DNA of 24,642 bases, from positions 1 to 24,642 of the forward strand of contig CAYOED010000055.1 of the NCBI GenBank assembly GCA_964402925.1, given 5' to 3'. The stretch comes from Suilimivivens sp964402925. GTDB lineage: Bacteria; Bacillota; Clostridia; Lachnospirales; Lachnospiraceae. The notes below the pieces were generated by a model. The model did not search any database, had not been told where the DNA came from, and saw only the letters and a list, made by a program, of their open reading frames with translations. Below, one piece after another: positions 14,857 to 23,652 of the stretch. Positions within the stretch are counted from its first letter, which is position 1. Each line of letters starts with the position of its first letter. A program made the position numbers and the translations under genes.

Positions 14857-16695
14857 TCACGAAGGAATCCGCAATACCTGACCGATGTTCAGCATATTGC
14901 TGGTAAGTCCATTCAGGTTCCTGATGGCATCCACCGTGGTTCCGAATCTTCTTGAAAGTTGCCAGAGGGTATCGCCGGATTGAACGGTATATTCAATGTA
15001 AGGTTTAACACCGGAGGAGGGTATTTTCAAAACTTGCCCAACATTGATCAGAGTGCCGGTAAGACCGTTTAAGCGCTGGATGGCGTCTACGGTAGTTCCG
15101 TATCGCTGGGCAATCAGCCAAAGACTGTCTCCGGCCTGCACCACATACTCGCTGGTACCAGATCCAGCGCCGGAACCTGTGCCGGGATTTGGCGATGGCG
15201 CAGGGACGTTCTGATTGATTCCCAGATATACATCATATAATGACTGCCATGTAAGAGGACCTACGATACCGTCGCCGTTAAGCCCCATTGCCCGCTGAAA
15301 AGCAATCACTGCCTGCTGGGTATTGGAGCCAAAGACACCGTCTGGGGATGGTCCTGGGATGCCGGGGTAATATTCAGAAATAACATTTAAAAGATATTGC
15401 AGTGTGATGACATCCTGTCCGGTGCTGCCTATCCGAAGCTGGCTGCTGGGCGGGACGGTGCCGATTCCGAGAGTGTTCCCCTCACTGTCAAGTTCTCCAA
15501 GTCTGGCGACGGCAGTGTACAGATTGGAAATCTTATACCAGGTGGATTTTCCTACAATACCATCCGGTGTCAGATTGAAAATACTCTGGAATTTGGTGAC
15601 GGCAGCCTTTGTGCTGTCTCCAAAGACACCGGCAGCGTCTGTAATAGAAGGGATAGCGGGATAGTTTTGACGAATCCTGTTTAAGTAAGTTTGAATGGTC
15701 TGAACATCAAGTCCGGAACTTCCCGTTTTGAGCGGTGTTCCGGGGTAGGAAGAAAGCACGCCGGTTATGATGTTTGTCTCTGCAATCTCCACATCATCGG
15801 GATAATAAGAACGCAGGATCTGCAGCGGAGTAAGTCCGTTGTTTGCCAGCGTAACCGTTCCCCATTGGGAAAGACCTTGACAAGAGACGGTGCTTCCGTT
15901 GCAGAAGGAAGTAAAGTAGGGAGCATTCTGTCCCTGCCGCCGCACATACTCATTGAAGATCTCATCAACAATCCGGCTAATGGATTCATAGACAGGACCG
16001 CCATAGATATAATTCTGGTCATAGGCAGTGTTATTGGTAATGTCAAAACTATAGCCCCTGTTTTTATACCATTCCGTATAAACGCGGTTTAATGCAAACG
16101 TGATAATGGCATATATGTTGGCTCTTAAAGAGTTTTCGGGCCAGGTAGGATAGATTTCGTTGCTGGCTGCATTTTTCACGTAGTCGGTAAATGGAATTTG
16201 TATATTGGGAGCAGATGAACTGGGCGATCCAAGATGTACGGTGATTGGATTAGGGATTACCACCTGACGCAGCACTCGGGGGTCAGCGATGCTGCCTTCC
16301 TGCTCACGCATTTGATTCATTGCAACGGCAGGTCTTCCCACATGGATTTCCGTCTGAAAAGGGCTGCGCTGTATTTCCTGCATAGGTACGAGTGCAAGGG
16401 GCAGCAGTGCTGTTTCACCGTCATAAATGGGGATATCTGAAACATACAGAGAGTTAAATCCGGAGCTTTGTGCCAGCACATTATAGCTTATATATGGTAA
16501 TCCGGAAAAATAGGGGTTTTGTGAAAAGCTTTTATCCATTGTTTCAAGCGGAACTTCTTTTGCTTCTCCACTTTCATCTGTTAACAGTTCATAGACACCA
16601 TTTCCCTGGTCATCCAGGATTCTGATGTGTACGCCCCTTAGCGGGACGGCATCCTGGGCAGTTCGTGCCTGTATGGTCAAATAACCAATAGCCAT
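14857..16695 (-). CDS. SpoIID-like protein with two PG-binding and two LysM domains
   Basis: A 612-residue cell-wall protein. Residues 1-110 look like a carboxypeptidase-regulatory-type beta domain. About 165-305 resemble the SpoIID fold (DYVKNAASNEIYPTW, NSLRANIYAIITFALNRVY, CQGLSQWGTVTLANNG), the region that in SpoIID cleaves glycan strands during engulfment. Two PG_binding_1 domains follow (about 325-390 and 423-490, each with DG(I/V)(F/V)G repeats), then a Pro/Gly linker, then two LysM domains (516-559, 567-611; YVVQAGDSLWLIAQRYG and YTVQSGDTLWQLSRRFG). No signal peptide is seen, which fits synthesis in the mother cell and assembly on the spore. AAGGAG lies about 11 bases upstream. Such proteins are common in Lachnospiraceae. 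Catalytic activity is unproven. Confidence 0.85.
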   Translation of the reverse strand: MAIGYLTIQARTAQDAVPLRGVHIRILDDQGNGVYELLTDESGEAKEVPLETMDKSFSQNPYFSGLPYISYNVLAQSSGFNSLYVSDIPIYDGETALLPLALVPMQEIQRSPFQTEIHVGRPAVAMNQMREQEGSIADPRVLRQVVIPNPITVHLGSPSSSAPNIQIPFTDYVKNAASNEIYPTWPENSLRANIYAIITFALNRVYTEWYKNRGYSFDITNNTAYDQNYIYGGPVYESISRIVDEIFNEYVRRQGQNAPYFTSFCNGSTVSCQGLSQWGTVTLANNGLTPLQILRSYYPDDVEIAETNIITGVLSSYPGTPLKTGSSGLDVQTIQTYLNRIRQNYPAIPSITDAAGVFGDSTKAAVTKFQSIFNLTPDGIVGKSTWYKISNLYTAVARLGELDSEGNTLGIGTVPPSSQLRIGSTGQDVITLQYLLNVISEYYPGIPGPSPDGVFGSNTQQAVIAFQRAMGLNGDGIVGPLTWQSLYDVYLGINQNVPAPSPNPGTGSGAGSGTSEYVVQAGDSLWLIAQRYGTTVDAIQRLNGLTGTLINVGQVLKIPSSGVKPYIEYTVQSGDTLWQLSRRFGTTVDAIRNLNGLTSNMLNIGQVLRIPS

Positions 16696-16932
16696 AAATC
16701 AAATATTCTCCTTTTGCCGTTTGAGTCCTATAAACTATAAATATGTATAAAAGGTGATAACAGTTCATAATTTTTTCTTTTAATCTTTATCTTTGTGCGG
16801 ATATAGTGTTATCAAGAGAGAGGATTTGTGTTAAACTTGATGGATAGGAAGAGGATCAGGCAAAGAAAGTGCTGAGGGAGCATTTCGGTGTTTAAAAAGT
16901 AAAAAGAGTACAATGAAGGAATGGAGAAAAGA

Positions 16933-17250
16933 ATGCAAAATAAGGGAAAAGCAGTTTTTTATGCAATTGCCGGAGGATATCTGATGTATTTGGCATATCA
17001 GTTATTTGGATTGAGAATGAATGACGGCGGCAAGAATTACATGTTGTCACTGATTTTCAGTATCTTATTTGCCGCTGCAGGTGCAGGAATTTTGATTTAT
17101 ACTGCAATCATGTATCAGAAAATGTTAAAAGCAGAGGCGGAAAATGGTGATAAGCCGGAAGAAAGCAGTGATCCGGAGGAAGGTAAGGAATCGGAGAGAG
17201 AGGAGATTTCAGCCGAGGAAGACGATATCTTAATAGACAAGCAGCCATGA
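16933..17250 (+). CDS. Small two-helix membrane protein with acidic tail
   Basis: A 105-residue protein. The start at 16933 is preferred over 16921 because GGAG sits six bases before it, while the only purine-rich run before 16921 abuts the ATG. Two membrane segments are visible (AVFYAIAGGYLMYLAYQLF and LSLIFSILFAAAGAGILIY), then a cytoplasmic Glu/Asp/Ser-rich tail of about 40 residues ending DDILIDKQP. This layout is frequent in unnamed Lachnospiraceae proteins. No catalytic motif or named domain is seen. It stands alone between a divergent and a convergent gene and is followed by a clear terminator. Function unknown. Confidence 0.75.
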   Translation: MQNKGKAVFYAIAGGYLMYLAYQLFGLRMNDGGKNYMLSLIFSILFAAAGAGILIYTAIMYQKMLKAEAENGDKPEESSDPEEGKESEREEISAEEDDILIDKQP

Positions 17251-17295
17251 CAAATTGTCATGGTGAGCGCTGAAGAGTGGAAAGAACCGCTGCGC

Positions 17296-18171
17296 TTAAA
17301 TTGGAAGCGGATATTGAGACAGAACCTCTCTTGCAACATAGAGGGTCCTGTCTTTTTTTACGGATAGAGTCCATTTGACTAAGGAGATGATTCCCTTTTC
17401 GATTTCCATACAGGTGATGCAGCGCGGGTGGACGCAGCTGCCGGTGTTCATGTAGTAAGGAGCGGCTATGTCAAGACGAGGTCTGTGCGTGTGACCGGTC
17501 ATCAGTGGTCTTTTTGTACGCTGAGCATAATCTTCAAGACGTTGTTCGATTCTATCTTTGTGGGTGTAATTTTTTGCAGCGCTGGTGGGATCCAGAACGC
17601 CGAAATGCTCCAAAGTACGCCAGATATATCTGACAAGAAATCTGTTGAATTTCCATAAAGTAGAATTGAAAAAATCAGCCTGGTGTCCATGTGTAAGATA
17701 TAATTGATAATCGTAACACGTGCTTTTTAATATTAGACCCTCATAAAAAACAAGATTGGGAAATAAGGACTGGGTGCACTGTGAATCTGTGCAGAAAAAG
17801 GAAGAACACACGGAATCACTGTAGCCTTGCTTTTTCTTTTCCATATCATGATTTCCGTAAACCATATAGAGTCTGCCGCGTTTGCAGAACAGTGAGAGGA
17901 GCCAGAATACATTATTATGGATCTCAATGATCTGGCTCATCTTTCTGTTTTCCCAGAGTTCATCCCCGTCTCCGAGTTCTATATAAGTAAACCCCTGCTC
18001 GTAATAGTGACTAAGGGCGGTAAAATAGAGGTTCTCGTTTTTTAATAAATTGTCGTTGGAGTCTCCCTTGCCCCTGTGACAGTCACTGATGATTGCATAA
18101 CGGCTGTATTTATTTAAAGGTAATACAGGTGCATTTTCAAAAGCGCGGGAAAGACGGGAATAATAGCTCAT
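17296..18171 (-). CDS. Metallophosphoesterase
   Basis: A 291-residue calcineurin-like phosphoesterase. The start at 18171 is chosen for AAAGGAT nine bases upstream. The five metal-site motifs are in order: SDCHRGKGD (29-37), GDGDELWE (67-74), YGNHD (105-109), THGHQADF (160-167) and TGHTHRP (225-231). The first motif departs from the usual D-x-H-L/G by HRGKG, a variant seen in UDP-2,3-diacylglucosamine-hydrolase-like and related enzymes. An insertion rich in aromatic residues lies between motifs four and five. It likely hydrolyses a phosphodiester or phosphomonoester in the cytoplasm; substrate unknown. It follows the DUF4474 gene by 13 bases, so the two form an operon. Confidence 0.88.
   Translation of the reverse strand: MSYYSRLSRAFENAPVLPLNKYSRYAIISDCHRGKGDSNDNLLKNENLYFTALSHYYEQGFTYIELGDGDELWENRKMSQIIEIHNNVFWLLSLFCKRGRLYMVYGNHDMEKKKQGYSDSVCSSFFCTDSQCTQSLFPNLVFYEGLILKSTCYDYQLYLTHGHQADFFNSTLWKFNRFLVRYIWRTLEHFGVLDPTSAAKNYTHKDRIEQRLEDYAQRTKRPLMTGHTHRPRLDIAAPYYMNTGSCVHPRCITCMEIEKGIISLVKWTLSVKKDRTLYVAREVLSQYPLPI
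17318..17359 (+). terminator. Intrinsic terminator inside the 3' end of the convergent gene
   Basis: GACAG..ACCTCT (17318-17329) pairs with AGAGGGT.CTGTC (17340-17352), with one mismatch and one bulged G, followed by seven T (17353-17359). It ends the 16933 gene but lies within the last ~20 codons of the minus-strand metallophosphoesterase gene. Confidence 0.8.
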
Positions 18172-18184
18172 GGGTGATATCCTT

Positions 18185-19075
18185 TCATTTTGTTTTATAT
18201 TTGCAATATCTTCGAGGTTTAAGCATCCTGCGGAAAGCAAAGGGCAGGAGATAGTATAGGTAAAGGAGTTTATCTACCGTTAATGTAAAATAACGAGTGA
18301 TATATAAATAAATACGGCAGAAAATCCGATTGGTAAATTGAGACCATGCGCGGACCATGCGCTGTAAGCAGTTGTAATATCGATCTTGAGGACCGCCGTA
18401 TTGAAGACGGATTTCATTTCCGCATATCTTTATAGAACTATGGGAAAGATTTGTCTGGTGCAAAGCGTTTGAAAAGCTGTGCAGCATATCACAGTCCGGA
18501 AAAATAATGGATGCATTTAAATAGAGTTGTTCCGGTTTTGAGAACTGTCCAATGCAGAAAGCTGTAAGCCACCATGTTCTTTTGGAAACAGATGCAATAG
18601 GGGTTTTTTCCTTCATAAGGCAGAAGGAAAGAGGGAACATATTGCAGTCCGGTACAGCCTTGAAATGGGCAGTGGAAAGTTCGTTTTCCGATAACAGTCG
18701 ATCAGCATAGTAGATGCCGATTTCGGCTCCTGTATTGATTCCGTACTGTCCTTTCCAGAATTCAATCAGCCAGGTCTTATCTTGATAAGGGAAATAAACC
18801 GGGAGGTAATCAAATATCATGTTGAAAAAAGGCGCTGAGCGGTCAAATAAAGCAGTGTAGCCGGTTTCTCTCTGCCAAGCATCATTTCGGGAAGAAATGA
18901 GATCCTGTGCCTTATCATAGCAGTATCCAAAGGGTTTGATGAGAGAATTGAGAAGTTCGCATTTTTCTATAGGGGTCATGGAACAGACCTTCTTAACAGC
19001 CCAGCGTTTACAGCAGGCGCCAAGTACTAAAATGAGAAGAAGTGCAAAAATTACAATAATTATTGAAAAGTACAT
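18185..19075 (-). CDS. DUF4474 domain protein, membrane-anchored
   Basis: A 296-residue protein with one N-terminal anchor (FSIIIVIFALLLILVLGACC). The segment GYTALFDRSAPFFNMIFDYLP, then YFPYQDKTWLIEFWKGQYG and INTGAEIGIYYAD, is the hallmark of DUF4474, a clostridial family without assigned function. The rest of the domain continues to about residue 240. A hydrophobic stretch near 265-280 (DKLLYLYYLLPFAF) may be a second membrane contact, with a basic C-terminus (RRMLKPRRYCKYK). TTAGGAA precedes the ATG. It is the first gene of a two-gene operon with the metallophosphoesterase and is divergent from the TPR/DUF4037/DUF4125 gene. Confidence 0.85.
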   Translation of the reverse strand: MYFSIIIVIFALLLILVLGACCKRWAVKKVCSMTPIEKCELLNSLIKPFGYCYDKAQDLISSRNDAWQRETGYTALFDRSAPFFNMIFDYLPVYFPYQDKTWLIEFWKGQYGINTGAEIGIYYADRLLSENELSTAHFKAVPDCNMFPLSFCLMKEKTPIASVSKRTWWLTAFCIGQFSKPEQLYLNASIIFPDCDMLHSFSNALHQTNLSHSSIKICGNEIRLQYGGPQDRYYNCLQRMVRAWSQFTNRIFCRIYLYITRYFTLTVDKLLYLYYLLPFAFRRMLKPRRYCKYKTK

Positions 19076-19134
19076 ATAATAATTCCTAAAGTATATTTTA
19101 CTATATATTATGTAAATTGCGGCATCCGGTGCGC

Positions 19135-19162
19135 TTGAAAAATGGAAGGAATGCAGTATAAT
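19135..19162 (+). promoter_or_regulatory. Promoter for the TPR/DUF4037/DUF4125 gene
   Basis: TTGAAA (19135-19140), 16-base spacer, perfect TATAAT (19157-19162). The leader is about 55 bases and ends in a strong GGAGG eight bases before the ATG. Confidence 0.75.
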
Positions 19163-19222
19163 GATTAATGAAAGAGGAAGATGGTTTAAGCAGAATCGTT
19201 ACTGGAATGGAGGCTGAACGTT

Positions 19223-21556
19223 ATGAACATTGAACAGGTTTTGAGACAGCTTGACGGGCTGTTTGCACAGCACGAGGTAGATCAGGTGGAATCTTTTTTA
19301 CTTCACAGAATAAATGAGGCGACAGCGGAGCGAGATACAGGTTCGCTGATTACGCTGTTGAATGAGATCATAGGGCATTACCGGGAAACGGGAGAGTTTG
19401 AGAAATCTATATCCTGCTGCAGGCAGGTGCTCATACTGATGGATGAGACAGGCTTAAAAGGCAGTGTCGCTTATGCGACCACACTGCTGAATGTGGCAAA
19501 TGCATGCAGGGCGGCGGGACTGCTTAAGGAATCCATGGCATATTATCAGGAAGTGAAGAAAGTCTACACGGAAAAACTGTCCCCTACAGACTTCCGATAT
19601 GCCAGTCTATACAATAACATGAGTCTTTTATTCCAGGAGATGGGCGACTATGAGAGTGCCTGTGACTGTTTAGAGCGTGCTCTCGGCATTGCGTCTATGT
19701 ACAGCGAAGCAAGAATAGAAGTGGCAGTTACTTATACCAATCTTGCCACATCCCAGTTAAAGCTTGGTCGGTTTGACGAGGCGATTGGCAATCTAAAAAA
19801 AGCATTTGCTATTTTTGAGATGGATGAAGACAGAGATTATCATTACAGCGGCGCGCTTTCAGCAATGGGGGAGGCACAGTATCTGGCAGGAAATCTGGAA
19901 GAATCCGCCCGTTATTATAAGATGGCGCTTCATGAAATTGAAAGAAATGTGGGAAGAAATAAGGCATATGAAATTACCTTGCAGAATTTAAGCGCGGTAA
20001 CAGAAAAAATGCAGAATCTTCCGGTGAAAAATAGGCAGTTCAAAAACGGAATGGAGCTGTGTCAGGCTTTTTATGAGGAATACGGCGTGCCGATGATCCG
20101 GCAGAAATTTCCGGAATATGAACAGATGATAGCAGTTGGTCTTGTTGGAGAGGGATCGGAATGCTTTGGGTTTGATGATCAGGTGTCACGGGATCACGAT
20201 TTTGGACCGGGATTTTGTATGTGGCTTACAGATCCGGTGTATGATGAGATAGGCGAGGAATTGCAGAAGGCGTATGAAGCGCTTCCTTCCACCTACATGG
20301 GAATAACTCGCTTTACCACAGTAAAAGCGCAGAAAAGAGTAGGCGTTTTCAGGATTGGTGATTTCTATGAAAGCCTGATCGGTCTTAGGGATGTGCCAAC
20401 AACGCAGAATCAATGGTTGTTTTTGGATGATTACAGACTTGCCACGGCGGTAAACGGCAAAGTGTTCAGAGATGATCTGGGAGAATTTACAAGAATCAGA
20501 AGAGGAATCCTTTCCTATTATCCGGAGGAAGTGAGAATCAAGAAAATTGCCCGTGAAGCAGCGCTGATGGCGCAGTCGGGACAGTATAATTATTCCAGAA
20601 TGTCTGGCAGAGGAGAGAAGGTGACGGCGACAATCGCACTTTCGGAGTTCATGAAGCATACCATGGCAATGGTCTATCTTCTGAATCGGACTTATGCCCC
20701 TTTTTACAAATGGATGCATAAAGGAATGGAAAGGCTTGCGGTACTGCCTGAAATTAGGGATATTTTAAATGCACTGGTAGATTTCCCGGCAGGGGACGAA
20801 AGAATTCCGCAGACCATTGAGATTATCGTTGCGCTTATTATTGCGGAGATGAAGAAACAGGGACTGACCAGCGGGGAGGATAATTATCTGGACAACCACA
20901 CAGACAATATATTAAGAAGTATACCGGAGAAGGAAAAGACAGATGACTCTTTTAAGGCAGCTTTAGTAAACGAACTGGTTTCCTTAGAATGGGAGGCCTT
21001 TGATAAGGTCCAGAATGAAGGCGGAAGAGCAGACTGTCAGGATGATTGGAATACCTTTTCCATTATGAGAAAAAGCCAGTACTATACATGGACGGAAGAA
21101 ATGCTGAAAAGCTACATCAAGGATTTTCATAAAGCAAATGACAAAGGGTATAATCTGATTACAGAAAAATATGGACGGATGATGGAAAGCACGGCGCCAT
21201 TAAAATATATGCAGCTTAAAGATGCCTTTCCTGACATTCCGGAAGCTAAAAAAGAGATTATAGAGGAAATCGTTAAGATTCAGGTGGATTGGATGGAGGA
21301 ATTTGCAGCCAAGTATCCTAAGGCGGCAGGCAATGCGCGGAGCATTCATACTGTGGAGGATACACCGTACAATACTTCCTATGAGACTTATCTGAGGGGA
21401 GAATTGTCCACCTATTCGGATGAGACGTTGGATTTATATGGAAGATTCATAGCGCGGCTATGCATGGAAAATAAGAACCTTGCCCAGATGACGATGGCGA
21501 ACACGGCATTTCTCTATGGCTATGCATCATTAGATGATCTGGAGGCAAAATTGTAA
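19223..21556 (+). CDS. TPR - DUF4037 nucleotidyltransferase-like - DUF4125 fusion protein
   Basis: A 777-residue cytoplasmic protein. Residues ~40-265 hold five or more tetratricopeptide-type helix pairs (for example ATTLLNVANACRAAGLLKES, LYNNMSLLFQEMGDYESA, AVTYTNLATSQLKLGRFDEA). Residues ~275-560 match DUF4037, a nucleotidyltransferase-fold family: the motif G311-S312, eleven residues, then D324-H-D326-F fits the minimal hG[GS]..DhDh active site, and NRTYAPFYKWMHK (488-500) resembles the helical second half. Residues ~578-775 are DUF4125 (NEGGRADCQDDWNTFSIMR, TWTEEMLKSYIKDF). The catalytic pair is intact, so nucleotide transfer to a protein, RNA or small molecule is plausible. TPRs would bind a partner. 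It is known as a domain combination in Clostridia, but no function has been assigned that I know of. Confidence 0.88.
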   Translation: MNIEQVLRQLDGLFAQHEVDQVESFLLHRINEATAERDTGSLITLLNEIIGHYRETGEFEKSISCCRQVLILMDETGLKGSVAYATTLLNVANACRAAGLLKESMAYYQEVKKVYTEKLSPTDFRYASLYNNMSLLFQEMGDYESACDCLERALGIASMYSEARIEVAVTYTNLATSQLKLGRFDEAIGNLKKAFAIFEMDEDRDYHYSGALSAMGEAQYLAGNLEESARYYKMALHEIERNVGRNKAYEITLQNLSAVTEKMQNLPVKNRQFKNGMELCQAFYEEYGVPMIRQKFPEYEQMIAVGLVGEGSECFGFDDQVSRDHDFGPGFCMWLTDPVYDEIGEELQKAYEALPSTYMGITRFTTVKAQKRVGVFRIGDFYESLIGLRDVPTTQNQWLFLDDYRLATAVNGKVFRDDLGEFTRIRRGILSYYPEEVRIKKIAREAALMAQSGQYNYSRMSGRGEKVTATIALSEFMKHTMAMVYLLNRTYAPFYKWMHKGMERLAVLPEIRDILNALVDFPAGDERIPQTIEIIVALIIAEMKKQGLTSGEDNYLDNHTDNILRSIPEKEKTDDSFKAALVNELVSLEWEAFDKVQNEGGRADCQDDWNTFSIMRKSQYYTWTEEMLKSYIKDFHKANDKGYNLITEKYGRMMESTAPLKYMQLKDAFPDIPEAKKEIIEEIVKIQVDWMEEFAAKYPKAAGNARSIHTVEDTPYNTSYETYLRGELSTYSDETLDLYGRFIARLCMENKNLAQMTMANTAFLYGYASLDDLEAKL

Positions 21557-21600
21557 TTCTGTCTGTGCCGGAAAGGATGAGCGAAGAGGTATCCTGAAAG

Positions 21601-21635
21601 CAGACTGCATGGTGCATTGACTGCAGTCTGTTTTT
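21601..21635 (+). terminator. Intrinsic terminator after the TPR/DUF4125 gene
   Basis: CAGACTGC (21601-21608) pairs perfectly with GCAGTCTG (21623-21630), followed by TTTTT (21631-21635). The loop is 14 bases. Confidence 0.85.
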
Positions 21636-21668
21636 CGGGATATCGGAGGATTAAATATTTATACTGTT

Positions 21669-22193
21669 TCATAAAGACAGGGATATTCCGTCAGCGATTG
21701 CCTGTGCTATTTCAGAGAAACGGCTGTCAAAAAGCAGGTTATCCCGCTCTGTATTGATGAAGCCTACTTCTACAATAACAGAAGGCATTTGCGTCTGATG
21801 AAGGACGGCAAGGTTTTTGCGCTCATGTATGCCCTGGTTCGCAAAGCCTGTGCGCTCCAGCTGACGGTTAATATTTTCCGCCATTTGCTGTGCTTTTCCA
21901 TAACGATCGTAGACCAGAGATTCAACGCCTGCATATTGATTCGCATAGGGACTGGAATTACGGTGTATGGAAATGAAATAATCGGCGCCGGAGGCATTTC
22001 CTTCGGCGGCCTTTCTTGCAGGAGTTTTGTAAATATCTTCTGTGCGGGTATAGATTACATTTGTGCCGGTCTGCTTAAGAAGTTCACCTATGGCAAGGGT
22101 GAGCCGCAGATTATCATCTTTCTCCAGGCGTTCAAGATAGACAGCACCGGGGTCATCCCCACCATGTCCGGCATCTAAAATTACTGTAGCCAT
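21669..22193 (-). CDS. N-acetylmuramoyl-L-alanine amidase (Amidase_3)
   Basis: A 174-residue zinc hydrolase that cuts the amide between N-acetylmuramic acid and L-alanine in peptidoglycan. Motifs: VILDAGHGGDDPGA (zinc His10), LEKDDN (zinc Glu24), FISIHRNSS (zinc His77) and VIVEVGFI (catalytic Glu142). It is the catalytic domain alone, with no signal peptide, anchor or wall-binding domain. That is shorter than most wall amidases and like CwlD-related, phage-type or unconventionally exported enzymes. GAGAGG lies close before the ATG. Convergent with the TPR/DUF4125 gene and divergent from the second MATE gene. A role in spore cortex modification is possible given the spore gene nearby, but unproven. 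Confidence 0.92.
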   Translation of the reverse strand: MATVILDAGHGGDDPGAVYLERLEKDDNLRLTLAIGELLKQTGTNVIYTRTEDIYKTPARKAAEGNASGADYFISIHRNSSPYANQYAGVESLVYDRYGKAQQMAENINRQLERTGFANQGIHERKNLAVLHQTQMPSVIVEVGFINTERDNLLFDSRFSEIAQAIADGISLSL

Positions 22194-22283
22194 AGCAACC
22201 TCTCAGATTATGTTTCATTTATTATAGTATGAAAAAAAGAAAAACAGGTTCACAAAATGCATATGAGGAAAAGGATAGATAAA

Positions 22284-23645
22284 ATGGAAAAAAAAGTACG
22301 TAAATCTTATGAAATCGATATGTGCAACGGTCCCTTGTTCGGGAAAATCCTGCTTTTTACGCTGCCTCTTATGCTTTCCGGTATTCTGCAATTACTTTTC
22401 AATGCAGCAGATGTCATAGTAGTGGGCAGATTTGCGGGAAACGAAGCGCTTGCAGCAGTAGGTGCGACAGGCTCCCTGACCAATCTGCTGGTGAACCTCT
22501 TTATTGGTCTTTCCGTAGGTGCAAATGTGCTTGTGGCAAGGTATTATGGCGCGAGGCAGGAAGAAGAGGTGAGTCAGACAGTACATACTTCCATCTTAGT
22601 GAGTGCGGCAGGCGGAATCCTGCTTGCTGTTGTGGGGATTGCGGCGGCAAGACCGCTTTTGCTTATGATGGATACACCTGAGAATGTTATTAATCATTCT
22701 GTCTTATATATGCGCATCTATTTCATGGGAATGCCGGTGATGCTATTGTTCAATTTTGGAAGTGCTATACTAAGAGCCATTGGAGATACAAGACGTCCGC
22801 TGATTTATCTTACAATAGCAGATGTTATAAATGTCATTTTGAATCTTTGCTTCGTGATTGTATTCCACATGGGCGTTGCAGGGGTAGCATTGGCTACTGT
22901 GATTGCGCAATGTGTATCCACCTCGCTTATCATCAGGTGCCTTATGCAAAGTGAAAGCTGTTTTCAATTATGCTTTGAAAAGCTGCACATGAATTGGGAG
23001 AAATTTAGGAAAATTGCGGCAATTGGTCTTCCGGCTGGGATACAGGGCTCTTTGTTCTCTATTTCCAATGTATTGATTCAGTCTTCAGTCAATTCTTTTG
23101 GTTCTATTGCTATGGCAGGAAATACGGCAGGAAGCAATATAGAAGGATTTGTCTATACGGCAATGAACTCTGTCCATCAGACGGCAGTCAGTTTCACAGG
23201 ACAGAATTTGGGCGGCAGGCGATATGACAGAATCAACAAAATATTGATTGAATGCTTGGTATTTGTGACGGTAATCGGTTTGGTTATGGGAAATGGTGCG
23301 GTGCTTTTGGGACAACAGATATTAGGTCTTTATTCTCCGGATCCGCAGGTAATTTCTTACGGAATTCAGAGAATGGAAATTATATGTGCATTTTATTGTA
23401 TGTGTGGTATCATGGATGTTTTAGTGGGCTGCATCAGGGGGCTTGGATATGCGGTGATGCCGATGATTGTATCATTGTTGGGAGCCTGCGCTTTTCGAGT
23501 AGTCTGGATTTATACAGTTTTCCAGTGGGACAGGACGCTGCGCACTCTGTACATTTCCTATCCTGTATCATGGACGCTGACTGCATTTACCCATTTGATT
23601 TGCTTTATCATTGTGCGCAATAAATTAAAAGAAAAGAAGGCATGA
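22284..23645 (+). CDS. MATE-family efflux transporter (second copy)
   Basis: A 453-residue exporter with 12 hydrophobic segments. The start at 22284 has AAAAGGA eight bases upstream; the in-frame ATG at 22257 has none. The signature opening is MCNGPLFGKILLFTLPLMLS, then GILQLLFNAADVIVVGRFAG, with GATGSLTNLLVNLFIGLSVG in the next segments. It is only distantly similar to the other MATE in this window (13488-14828), so not a recent duplicate. The HAD phosphatase gene begins 7 bases downstream, giving a two-gene operon that ends at the long hairpin near 24,400. Substrate unknown. Confidence 0.92.
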   Translation: MEKKVRKSYEIDMCNGPLFGKILLFTLPLMLSGILQLLFNAADVIVVGRFAGNEALAAVGATGSLTNLLVNLFIGLSVGANVLVARYYGARQEEEVSQTVHTSILVSAAGGILLAVVGIAAARPLLLMMDTPENVINHSVLYMRIYFMGMPVMLLFNFGSAILRAIGDTRRPLIYLTIADVINVILNLCFVIVFHMGVAGVALATVIAQCVSTSLIIRCLMQSESCFQLCFEKLHMNWEKFRKIAAIGLPAGIQGSLFSISNVLIQSSVNSFGSIAMAGNTAGSNIEGFVYTAMNSVHQTAVSFTGQNLGGRRYDRINKILIECLVFVTVIGLVMGNGAVLLGQQILGLYSPDPQVISYGIQRMEIICAFYCMCGIMDVLVGCIRGLGYAVMPMIVSLLGACAFRVVWIYTVFQWDRTLRTLYISYPVSWTLTAFTHLICFIIVRNKLKEKKA

Positions 23646-23652
23646 ATTTGAA

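Noticed and set aside
14870..15180. Tandem DNA repeat
   Set aside because: The similarity comes from two LysM domains and their linkers, a normal protein-domain duplication.
15691..16092. 133-residue plus-strand frame inside the SpoIID/LysM gene
   Set aside because: It is a mirror of the real minus-strand gene, with no ribosome site and no domain.
19168..19230. Leader peptide overlapping the TPR/DUF4125 start
   Set aside because: No ribosome site precedes it, and the earlier ATG overlaps the -10 box, so it is outside the transcript.
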